DNA from: Liolophura sinensis
Lineage: Eukaryota; Mollusca; Polyplacophora; Chitonida; Chitonidae
Length of the DNA stretch: 64,000 bases
Reading direction: 5' to 3'
Assembly: GCF_032854445.1 (NCBI RefSeq)
Contig: NC_088295.1
Location: 28,757,385-28,821,384, forward strand
The translations under genes and the position numbers were made by a program. The notes below the pieces were generated by a model that ran no database searches, was not told the DNA's origin, and saw nothing but the letters and a program-made list of their open reading frames with translations. Positions 1 through 11,100 of the stretch are shown piece by piece (position 1 is the stretch's first letter; each line of letters begins with the position of its first letter).

Positions 1-1040
1 GGAATATGTCGTTCCCAGATCTATGCCAATCGCTGTAGATTTCGTACCTGCTGGCATCTTTTCTGTCGCTGTATTAAACTTACAGTTGTTGTTGTTGCAC
101 ACAGTAGAAAAATCGCTGCAGTCGGCGAATGAAAGTCGTGAACTACGGTGGTTCGTCTCTCTTCAGATATGTCTCTGATCGCTTGTGTCTATTATTCTGA
201 CAGGCAGCCTCCCTGTGAGCCATATTTATATGTGTTGAGGTAATTTCCAGAAAGTTAGAGGAGGGACTAGAACCATGCGCTGAGATGAATACCAATGACT
301 GGCTTGTTTACACCACGTGATACCCTTTGTCCTGCCGGGAAAAGACGCTAGAAGCTTCCGGAAATGCACGAGCTAAAATAAGCACTGTGGCTCTATTTTT
401 AGACATGTTCAGACGGCGAGATGGCTACAAAAGTTGTAACTGGTGTGTGATTAAACCCATTGCAATGCTGATTTCACGACTGGAGAAAGTTCTATGCATT
501 TCACAACTGTGTACAAATCAGATTAGCGCGTTGGCAAGTGATCATGATTCTAGAAAGTTTGCAAAACTCTACCAGCTCTGTTGGTGTCAGCTTCGCCATC
601 TCGATCTCCACATACTAAACGCTGAGGTCTATTTTCAACAATGTTTGAAATCTACCTGCATCAGATATCAGAAATTATTAAAAATAAACCTCAACCTTTA
701 AATTAATTGAACTACATACTGCGATATTGGTGTTACATCCAGACCTATTAGACATGACTCAGCCTGTGTACTTGTTCATTACACATTGCACACAGGAAAG
801 TTCAGCGAGTGGAACCTGCATGATTCCATCTGAAATTAAATCAGACTTATTTAGCCCATCATGCATAAACCTATACTATCTCCACGGTAGGCTATTCTAA
901 TCTATCGATTCTATCTTGGACAAATTCTATGTATAGCAGACGGAAGGCTAGCTATATTTATAGTATCCGACCAGTTCCTCGCAATGACCAGGTGATAAAT
1001 AAAATGGAGCTAAATAGCCGAAATGCTGATTTTTGCCGAT
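1..1040. other. Upstream flank, possible end of a divergent gene
   Basis: No gene is established. Positions 1-330 are richer in CpG than most of the window and contain CACGTG at 314-319. On the minus strand AACAACT|gtaagttt (exon edge at 84) would be a good splice donor, so a first exon of a gene leading off the left edge is possible. The rest is AT-rich and unremarkable. Confidence 0.2.
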
Positions 1041-1300
1041 TTCCAAAGTTTAGCGAGTTATTGGACAATAAAGCTATCATATTGGAAGGCTATGCATATC
1101 TGAATACTTTTCCAGAAAAAAATTCATACCTAAAAGCTATATTTTTCATTATTCATGCTAAAATCTTATTAATTCATTCCTCTATCTCACCTGAGTTAAA
1201 ATCGGTTTGTTTTCACCGCCAACACTCTAATCACGTGACTAAAGAGTGTGCAAATGACAGGCCCAAAGCGGCTATGAATACGTACGTACAAATCCCATAC
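1041..1300 (+). repeat. Dispersed repeat A, copy 1
   Basis: It aligns over about 250 bp with 25217-25460. Shared phrases include AAGCTATATT, TATTCATGCTAAAAT, TTTTCCAGAAA, TCACGTGA.TAAAGA and AGC.GCTATGA. The family is not identified. An open frame of about 150 codons across this region is probably fortuitous. Confidence 0.7.
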
Positions 1301-1889
1301 AGATATAAACAGTTTATGCTTCCGAGCAGTATATTTCAAACAAAAGTACACCCAATATGTGATCTCCAGTTAAAAAAGCTCTAAAATATGAAAACAGAAC
1401 ATAAACGTCTCGTATAATACAAGGGTGGGCACTCAAGCACATGCAATATGTATACTAACAATGTGTGAAAAATATTTTCACATTTCAACCGAAGCAATTT
1501 TTTCTACGGGGTCAAGCTGTGTTTTGCAGTCAGCTGTAGGCCTAATCTGAAGTACATTATAACTTTGTAGTGCCGCCCGGCATTTCAACTTGTACAAAAA
1601 TTATAATACTTTGACACTCTAGTATAATCAATGCCTATATAAGACTTCTTTGGTGACCTGTCTTTTTCAGATTACTGTAAGAAAGTTATACAATCGGCAA
1701 ATGGTTTTAAATGTGATACAAAAATGTTGTTACCGGTACAACTAATTTGTTCCTGGAAGGGCGGGAGGTTGGTGGGGGGCGCATTTCGTGCATTCATGTT
1801 AATTATTGGAAAGTCCGGGGTTAAAATCACACAGGTAATTCACCTCTCCACACACTGGGATAGCCTTTTCGTCGCATCGTGGAGAATAC
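1301..1889. other. Upstream region before the UHRF1 promoter
   Basis: AT-rich to about 1700, then a G-rich patch (GGGCGGGAGGTTGGTGGGG at about 1759). No gene is seen. Confidence 0.5.
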
Positions 1890-1925
1890 TTCGTGAAAAT
1901 TCCCGCCAAAATCACACGTGCCACA
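1890..1925 (+). promoter_or_regulatory. UHRF1: E2F-type site and E-box in the UHRF1 promoter
   Basis: TTCCCGCCAAAA at 1900-1911 is a textbook E2F site, and CACGTG at 1915-1920 is a perfect E-box. They lie 111-131 bp before the start codon. An inverted CCAAT box (ATTGG) lies at 1805-1809. No TATA box is visible. Vertebrate UHRF1 is cell-cycle controlled and an E2F target, so the E2F site fits; its use in this animal is inference. The transcription start is not known. Confidence 0.6.
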
Positions 1926-2030
1926 AGGTCAGCGTTGTTGTTTTCCTGGATTTCCGGTGTTGAAGGAGGTTATGCGAAGTGGCACCTGTAATAATTTTTA
2001 GATTTCTGTGCAAACTTTTCACGTTGCATC

Positions 2031-2183
2031 ATGTGGATCCAGGTGAGAACGTTTGACGGGAAGAAGTGCGTGCGAGTTGACAGCTTGTCGAAGCTGACGA
2101 AGGTTGAGGAACTGAGAGAAAAGCTGGTGGCACCGTTCGATGCGCCCCCGGAGAGACAGAGGTTGTTTTACCGGGGAAAACAG
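2031..2183 (+). CDS. UHRF1: UHRF1 exon 1: ubiquitin-like domain, first part
   Basis: Residues 1-51. The protein starts [11 protein letters not shown], matching the UHRF1 N-terminus, and has [15 protein letters not shown] and ends RLFYRGKQ. F46 corresponds to the hydrophobic-patch Phe of the UBL, which in human contacts the E2 and is needed for H3 ubiquitination. The ATG at 2031 is chosen because the UBL begins with this Met in all family members. The exon ends CAG before gttcgt, phase 0. Confidence 0.97.
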
Positions 2184-5100
2184 GTTCGTGGATCAATTGC
2201 CTGTTCGTGAACATAATGTAGAATTGCAGTGCATTTTTTCACGTCACATAGATGCGTTGTCACATCACACCACCACTCTGTCATCAAGGTGTAATTCAGA
2301 GTATGAACAGGCATAATCTGTTCTTCAATTCCTTCTCCTCGTTGGAAAATAAACACCTCTTGAGCTTTCACTCACGCAGCCTATCTCACGAAAAAGCATG
2401 CAAGCAGATAAGTTATGGATCAAAGATATCGTATCGAGCAAAGATTATAAAGAGGGCTTCCTGCTTTCAAGCCGGGATCTTAAATCTTCAAAGTGTGAAG
2501 TGTGGGGGATTAGGCCTATATTCCATTTTGTCAAGATATCAAGGCCTACCTCTTTAAGCCATCTAGATGCACTTGGTGTGCTATTGTAAAATTCTGACGT
2601 TCATCGTAATTTGTTAGAGAGTTCATCGCCGACTCTCAAACAAATCGCTGCATATGTGCACACTCCAACTCGATGGAGGCAGTAAGAGAGATGTGCGCTC
2701 ACGCCACCCAAACTTACCTGCACTAAAAATACAAGTTCTTTTCTATGCCTTTTTGGATTGAACTAAGAAGGTTGAAGTTGTTCTAGGAGACGGCAATCGA
2801 AACATAATAGTTTTTTTGAGGATTTCAATACCAAAACTCAGTTGCATTTCAAACCCAGAAGTAAGTCATGTGACACTTCAAAATGGCTGTCAACAGAGAG
2901 ACACTTGGTACCCCTGAAGTTCTAGCAATGACTGTGACGACCACTCAGTGAGTTGATTAGTTTCATAGGTGAAGACAGTATTTTAAGAGGATAGTATTAG
3001 AGATTTCAACATAAGATTACATATGAATGATCAGAGAGTAGGTTATTTAGAGTGCCATACATGGGGAAGAGATGGGAGCTTGAAATCTGCGCCATGTTTT
3101 TTGAGAGGTGTTGATGGAGTCAGTGTTACGATGAATATCAGAATTTTAAAATATCACAAGGAGTCCATCTAGATAAACTACCTTGTATTTTAATCCTTGA
3201 AGACACAAAAAGTTCTGAGGTGAATACCATTTCTGGCACATTGGTTTGCTGTCATTTCAATCTGCCATAACTGGAAATTTGATTGGTAGCATGTTAAAGT
3301 GACAGACTGAAAGTAACAGACTGATGTGCTCAGGCTATCTGTAGGACTGTACTGTCCAAAATCAAGAAAGCTTTGAAGCATAAACCCACCTCAAACTTTT
3401 CAGTTTTCTGAAAATAGTTTTATAGTTAAATGTATGCTGTCAACCGTGGAAGTGTATTCCCTGTAATCTGTGACGTTTACCACAAAAGACAAATGTGCAG
3501 TTCTCGAAATTCTCCAACTACTGGATAGGCTGATGATCTGCAGAACAACTGACTGCGGCGCTGGCGTCGAATTACCCTGGTAACACCTGGCACGCCTCAT
3601 TTACGATGAATCACCTTGTAGCCAATGCATGAGGCAATGTAGCTAGGGTGGCGCGGTCAGTTCTTAAATAACTCCAAGGCTAACAGAGCTCTCCTTATGT
3701 AGTGCCCTTACAACTGGAACCCTTCCACATGTTTAGTAGAGAATCATTCCCAAAGTTATCTGGAGTGTAGCTAGACACATCAAGGCCATTATAGGTGAAC
3801 TATCTTTAACTGTAATCCAGCTGTTGCAGCTAAACACTTGACTGACGTTGGTTCAAATACTATGCTTGGCCTCCATGGGCCTCTTGTGACCAAGGTGATT
3901 AGCATGCCAGCGTGGTGCAATAGCCAGGAGCCTCCCACCTATGCGGCTGCTGTGAGGTCAAGTCCAGCTCCAGCCATAAGTGGCCGTACGTGGGAAGGTC
4001 TGCCAGCAACCTGCGGATGGTCGTGGGTTTCCGCCGGCCTCTGCCCGGTTTCCACCCACCATAATGCTGGCCGCCGTCATATAAGTGAAATATTCTTGAG
4101 TACAGCGTAAAACACCAATCAAAAAAAAAAAAAAAAAAAAAAAAATCCAGCCGCAAGTGGGAAGGTCTTGCAGCAACCTGCAGATTGTTGTGGGTTTCCT
4201 ACGGGCTCTGTCTGGTTTCCTCCCGCCATAACGCCTGCTGCCGTCATCTAAGTGAAATATTCTTGAGTATGGGGTAAAACACTAATCAAATAAATAAATA
4301 TGTTTGGCCTCCGTCTCAAGCTAAATCCATGGATATGAATATGCCAATAACATGTGTGTGTACATTCTACATTGCAGATGGAAGATGGCCACTCGCTGTT
4401 TGACTACAGTGTGGGTTTGAATGACCTCATCCAGATAATGGTGAGGAACCCCCAGCCTGTAAAGCAAACCTCTGAGGACAAGACAGATGACCCCAAACGT
4501 AATAATGGCTACTCAAGCAGTGGGGAGGAAAGCAACTCTTCTGACAAAGAAAACAAACAGGTGAACAGGTTCAAATGACATTGCTTTGATCACTATCACT
4601 TTGGTCACTATCACTTTGATCACTTCTGTAGTAGTTGATTATAATTGAATGACATGTTGGAGGTGCTTGACTTTTAGTGTTGATTTCTTGTCTTGCTTTC
4701 AATTCTGTGTAACCCATCTCTGTAGAACTGTAACTTTTCACAGAAAAAAATTGTCTCTGATCCGATGTTGGTTAGTTTGGGTTGCTACATGTGTTGATAT
4801 GTTTGCAGCCTATTGAAACAAAACCCTCTACAAGTCAAAATGAAGCCATGGAAACTGACGAGGAGGTGTTGGGGACTGAAGGAAGTTTATTTAAGGTAAA
4901 GTGAGATTTCTGTCATTGTGACTTGTGGCAGGGCAGGTCTTTATTTTCGTAATTCTTTACCAGAATCTAAAGGGATTCCCGTAGGGTTGCTTTGCGGGAA
5001 TCCACCCGAATGTAGGTCAAATCTAGTACCACAAAGAATGCTGTTACTCAAAGTTTTAATATGTGGCATATAAAATCAAACACTTTTGGGGATTCCGGGT

Positions 5101-8100
5101 GACACAAATATCACGATACAGGAGTAGAAATAAGCCCCATAAATCAGAAAGGGGGCAGGGCCAGTTGACTTGGAAATCAATTGGCCCTTTCCCCATTCCC
5201 AATAAAGTTTTGACAATGTGGGTTGATCTGATGTATATAGTTTATTATTATCTTTGTTCAAAGGATTTCATGATTACTGGTTACTGATGACATTTTTAAG
5301 AAGTTCAGGTACTAGAGGCTTGTAACCAAGAAATCAGCTGTGAATATTGGGTAAGATGTTGGTGGGCAAGACAGCCTCGCATAGACCCTATTAGTAAAAT
5401 ATAAACCATCAGTTCAGCTACAAAAGTCCTCTGTATCTGATTGACTAGCTGACATTTGAAATAGATTTGCTACACAGCTGTGACATTTGACAGTAGCATA
5501 CCACAATAAAATCTTACGTTCAGTTCTGAAACTCCAGTGTAGATACGATCAAATTTACAAGCAAACTATTGTTCCGATTTATGTCGCTTTCATTGTTTCA
5601 TGGCCGTTTAATTCATTTGCTACCACAATGTCCCAAGGCCCCCGCTACTGCAATCCTGTTCACCGCTTGGTCCCCAGCAGGCCACAGCAGAAATACAATT
5701 TTGCACTAAAAATTCGAATTTTTTGTTTTATTTTTTTCTGGATAATTCAGTGATCAGCTTTTCGGTGGCAGTTGGTATTTTTGCTCGCTGTTGTGTGTAA
5801 ACATAAAATTAATGGCTTTATTAGAACTGTGTATCTCGCGATTTTAGTAAACTTGCAATAAAAAACGGTGTCAGAGCTTGAAAATTGGTTGTTTCCGTAG
5901 GTGGCGTTACAGTTTCCGATTGTTCAGATTCGCATCTCGTTAATTCTGGAGCGTAGTTGACCTAAAGTTAATTCCTTTCCACTTGGTTGGAAGACTCTTC
6001 TATGTCACTGCTAACATCTGAAACCGAAATATCCGAATCGAAATCCTCCCAAATGTCTTCATTCGTAAAGCCCTCGAAATCGTCGTCTGTACTTGAGTCC
6101 GCCATTTTGGCAAAAACTCATAGAAAGGCGTCAGATCTTTTCCACATTTTTTCGCGCCATTTTATCGCTTGCAACCAATGAAAATCTGCGAACACAGCTT
6201 GTGTGGCTTCCATAGGATCTCATAAAGCTCCCCAAAAATCCGAATTTCCGTGCAAAATTAGACCAGTCAGAGGTAGTGTATTACGCGTCTTGAGCCACTT
6301 GCCGGGAAATAAGGTCTTGTGAAATGTGCGGCTTGAGCCGCACACGGGGACCAAGGGGTATGGCTAGGCTGCAGCTAACGGCGCTCCCAGTGGCAAAAGA
6401 GTTAATAGCCAACAAAGTATTTTTACAAAAATGTCTTCACACACCCCTTTTCATAGCTATATGTTCATTACTTTGCAATCTTCTCATTAGTTTTGGATAT
6501 GTGTCAGTTTTAATTGTCCGAATTGTCCGATGGTCAGAACCACTACCACTGCTGTAGCTATCAAACGGCCATTGCCTTGTTGTACACAGGTGGCATTTCA
6601 ACAATTTAGAAGCTCATTCATTGGTCCACAGGAGAGACACAGCCAGTGGGATAGCCTGTATCATAGTAGCATTCACTAGAAACCAGCACGTTGTCTATTT
6701 TTTTTCACTTTTACCTGCGTGCCAAAGATGGATCAAACTAAAGACTAATGAACTTCCTCTTTGTTTACCCACCATGCCTTATTTCATCAGAGTTTGTGTA
6801 CACATTTAAAGCCCTTATTTTCCCTCCCTGCTGTAAAAATGTAGCTTGGCCCGCCAGACTTTCTTATCCCATCTCTTACCCACCACGTCAAAGTTTTCAC
6901 AATCAGCGAGCCAGCAGTTATTTTGACCCTTGCTGTAATTCATTACATGTCAGTTTATGCTAAAGAATTCGCTTGCAATGGAAAATTACAAATTTGTTCA
7001 CAGTTTATTTTGATCTCCGTTCGTCAGTATAGACACGCATTATGACGATGTTAATGGTTGTACGTCCTCTTATTGAGAGTAGGGATAGTTATGAATTGGA
7101 AATTGGAGAACAGTTGGTCATTTTCAGAATCATTTTTGTGACTTTCTTATTTGGTTTATGGGAGTCATGGAATCCGATTCCTAGATTCCTAGATTCCTGT
7201 CGAAAGTAAAGCCCTGCAGGCTTAAGCGTCATCTGAATATTAGAGAAGTAATGGTTGTATTGTTTTTTTAACACCTCAAACCCTTTTGGTTATAGGCATA
7301 TGTATCTGTCTGCTCCATTGGCTACTGATAATTTGGAACAAATTCCTCAATGGTGTATCGTTTATTCTTATATGAATGGAAAGCGTGTTGAAAATTATTT
7401 TGTGGATGTAAGAGGATATTTTATTGAGTTATGCTCCTTTATTCAATTGTCTGATTTTGTCCTGCTTTATTTCACTACCAGCCAACTGGATTACACCAAG
7501 TTCTGTGATGTTGGAACTCTTGTAAGATGAGCCAGAGTGTCCAGGGGTTTTGGTTAGCGCAATATTGTGTTATCTGTTTGCATTCTTTTCACTAGATTGG
7601 AGATATTGTGGATGCTCGTGACGTTACCATGGGAGCATGGTTTGAAGCGAAGATCATGAAAATCAGACGGGCGGAACCTGATGATGATTGTGAAGAACCT
7701 CTGGCCACACCGTTAGAAAGTTGGGACGATGAAAATGTGCCAAAGTTATCTGAAACAGACAACAATGTTACAAAGAGCGAAACAGAAAACAATGTGAAAA
7801 CAGAAGAGCAAAAGACCTCTGCTTCAGAAATTGAAACAGAGGAGAACTCCAAACAGGGAGACAACCCTACAAGAAGTGATATTACTGACAAAGTCACAGA
7901 AAATTCAGAATCCAAACCAGCTGATTCAGACAAATCCAACCCAGACGAAGTTAAAAAGGAAAACCTAGATGAATCAAACAATAACAATGTAGATGAATCA
8001 GATAAAGTGCAGCAAGAGTTGGAGAATGTGTTGAAAGAAACAGTGGTTGTTAAATCTGACATTACATCTACAAAACCTGCCATACATGTGTGTGATACAA

Positions 8101-11100
8101 ATGATGGCTTTGTCTATTCTGTGCAGTATGAAGGGTAAGTAAAGCAGAGTGGGTACATTTTTCATTCTTTATATTTTTTTACATTGTCGAAAATTGGACT
8201 GTAATACTGCAATTGTTGAGTTAAACCCCAATCATTCATTCTTTCATTTTCTATAATTCAAAAGTTTGTCTATATTTTGAGTGAATCATTCTGTGGAACA
8301 AATTACCAACAAATTTTCCTCGCACAACAGGTGCTGCTGCAGTAAATTAGGACTTCAGTGACACGAATCTTAGGCCACATTAAATATGTTGTGTGCTGCA
8401 GTTTCATCTATGACATATAAGGTCTACTCGCCGTTGTGTGAGACTGTTAAAGCTGCAGTGGAATGTAAAATGTCACTGAAAAGATGTACAGTGAAACCTA
8501 ACATCTTGACAATACCGACCATACTGCTTGGTTCACTTTTATCTCTATTTTCAACTCGTGTTAAAACTTGTCTATTCTGAAAACTCATAGGGGTTTCCAG
8601 CCCACATTATATCAAGTGCATGTAAATCCACTTTGCACAATGCGGACAACCTGCACAGCTTGTTGCTGGACTTTGTTCACTGCTCACTGGAGAGCTTTTA
8701 GCAAAGGGTCATAGTCCAAATAGCTAGTTCATCAGGCAGTGACAACCGTTCTTTAAAACATAACTTCACATCAGAAAACTTCTTACATTACATAAGGTGT
8801 TCGTTCACAGCTGAGAACAGCAAATCAGGATGTTCGTAACGATTTATTCATTTAATTGATTGGTGTTTTATGCCATTCTCAAAAATATTTCACTTATACG
8901 ACAGAGTCCAGCGTTATGATGGGAGGATCAGTAATGAATATATACTGGAGTTTGAATTGACTTTGAACTCAATTCTTCGCTATGAAGAGGACATGTTAGC
9001 ATGTCAACTGCTGATTTTCTGGTTTAATGATCTTTTTACATTTTATTGCTTATAAATATGATTCTATATTTAAATTGATGGCCTCTGTGGCTAGCGTGCC
9101 AGTGTGACACAATGGCCCAGGAGCCTCTTGTCAATGCAGTCTCTGTGAATTCCCGTCCAGCTCATGCTGGCTTGGCCGGGGGAAGGTCTGACAGTAACCT
9201 GCGTATGGTTGTTGGTATCCCCGAGCCAAGTTTCCTCCCACCGTAATGCTGGCCTCTGTATAAGTCAAATATTCTTGAGTATGGCATAAAACACCAGTCA
9301 TGTAAAGAAATAAATAAACATAAAAATGTAATGAAACAAAACACTGTAGTAACTTTTGACTGTAAAGTTATTACATTTTCAGATTTAAGTTTACCATTCA
9401 TTTAATTCCTGGAGCGATTTTATGATTGCTGTTGCTGCACAAACCAGCTTCTTGATTTACACAAATTTTACCTTATTACCTAACACTTCGAACTTCAGGC
9501 ATTTGTTAGGAACATAAAAATGCTGAACAGGGAATGTGCTAAGTTGATTTTTACTACCAAGTTCTAAGAAACTGTTCCTAAACTGCAAGGTGCAGGGCCT
9601 GTGTGGCAGTATTGTTTAGTGCGTAGTGGAGCGTAATGACCCAGGAGCCCCTCACCGGTGCGGTTTCTGTGAGTTCTTGTCCAGCTCATGCTGGCTTCCT
9701 CTCCAGCTGTACATAAGGCCTTCCAGTAACATGTGGATGGTTGTGGGTTTTCCCCTAACATAATGCTGGCTGCTGGCTAAAACACCAGTCAAGTTAATAA
9801 AATAAATTAAACTGCGAGTTTTAAGAAAGGGTCAAGAATATCTTTATGAGACATCGTTACTTGGTTTGTGGCAGATATGAAGATGATGATTTGACAGACG
9901 TCCGAAGCAATCACCTGCGACCTCGTGCTAAGACAATGGTAAAGCTGAGCGATGTGGAAATCGGCCAGAAATTGATGGTAAACTATAACTACGATGAGCC
10001 GGATCAAAGAGGTTATTGGTATGACTGCGTGGTCACAGGTAAACGTGATACACGCACCATCAAGGGAGGCTGACCGGCACGGTTTTTTTAGGGTAGGCTG
10101 TAGTGTGTGTTCTGATGTGTGGAATTTTATAATAGATTAATACAAGCATTAAACATTGATTTCTTAGGTGTTTTAATAGAATGATTTTGCTGATTTTTAT
10201 TTCCAATCTGGACAACCATAAATAATTTCAGGCTGTCTCTCTGAGACAACTCAAACATGTCATAAGTTCAAGTTTAAATTTTAAATTCGTTCAAATTCCA
10301 TCAAGATGTTTTCCCACATTAATTTCCAGAAAAGATCTGATGCCTCTGGAGAACTGTAAGATACTGTTTGTGTATGAGCTGTTCAAGATTGAGAAGGTTG
10401 GAGCGCAGATTAACCAGTCTGATATTGACAAGGACCCCAGCGCGTCACCTGTCAAGCGTAAGTCAGACTGCGAGCAGGTTTGCAGACTAAGATGGTTGTT
10501 AACATAAACTCTGGCTGCAGGATTTGGTGTATTTAGATGTATGCTTTGGTGAATATTTTGTCCTTCATATAGCTGCATTAAATATGAATTTGAGACACAT
10601 GAAATATTTTATGTCCAAAAGTCATATGGTGTCAAACATGAGTTATCTCCCCTTATGTTTATGGCCCAGGTCAAAAGTAAATTAGGGAATAATTCTAGAT
10701 GTTGAGACAAAGTATTGGCTGTCAAAATGATGATAATCTGGTCTTATTTTACAGGTCAGAACAAGCCTGAGTGTGACCATTGCCTTGACAACCCACGCAG
10801 GAAGTGTAAGTTCTGTGCATGTAACATTTGTGGGGGTAAAGATGACCCTGGGTCACAGATCTTGTGCGACGAGTGTGACATGGCCTACCATCTCCAGTGT
10901 CTGGATCCCCCACTGGAAAAGATCCCGGAAGAGGATGAGTGGTATGTGGCTTAAAATGGTTGAATGTGGCCGTACGTGGGAAGGTCATTCAGCGACCTGT
11001 GGATGGTCATGGGTATCCCCCGGGCTCTGCCCGGTTTCCTCCCACCATAATGCTGGCAGCCGTTATATAAGTGAAATATTCTTGAGTATGCCGTAAAACA

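Larger units (their letters stand above)
2184..4377 (+). other. UHRF1: UHRF1 intron 1
   Basis: A 2.2-kb intron starting gttcgt and ending attgcag. It carries a head-to-tail SINE pair at 3866-4300. The rest is AT-rich with no coding signal I can support. Confidence 0.9.
5697..6259 (-). mobile_element. Small inverted-repeat element (MITE-like) carrying a short ORF
   Basis: The left end 5697-5724 starts AATTTTGCACTAAAAATTCG. The complement of the right end (6234-6259) starts AATTTTGCACGGAAATTCGG. These form imperfect terminal inverted repeats of about 27 bp around about 560 bp. Inside, on the minus strand, are a CCAAT box (6175-6179), an E2F-like TTTCGCGCC (about 6149-6157), an ORF (5968-6105) and an AATAAA signal (5817-5822). 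No clear target-site duplication is seen, so the element class is undetermined. Confidence 0.5.
4896..7595 (+). other. UHRF1: UHRF1 intron 3
   Basis: A 2.7-kb intron. It holds the inverted-repeat element at 5697-6259, an 18-bp palindrome at 6326-6343 and one copy of an unidentified dispersed repeat at about 6565-6790. The rest is AT-rich with no recognised feature. Confidence 0.9.
8135..9874 (+). other. UHRF1: UHRF1 intron 4
   Basis: A 1.7-kb intron that contains one reverse 3' SINE fragment (8838-8930) and two forward SINEs (9077-9322 and 9596-9812). Nothing else is recognised. Confidence 0.9.

Noticed and set aside
929-1384. 151-codon plus-strand open frame
   Set aside because: It runs through dispersed repeat A, has no domain and no conserved partner; the copy at 25.2 kb is not open in the same way.
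3838-4176. Short frames on both strands around 3.8-4.2 kb, and similar ones at 44.1-44.8, 58.4 and 62.3 kb
   Set aside because: All are translations of SINE copies.
7592-8083. 163-codon minus-strand Ser-rich frame
   Set aside because: It is the antisense of the acidic insert of UHRF1 exon 4.
10038-10044. Exon 5 donor at CAG|gtaaac
   Set aside because: It gives the wrong phase for exon 6 and removes the conserved KRDTRT and TGTVFLG residues.
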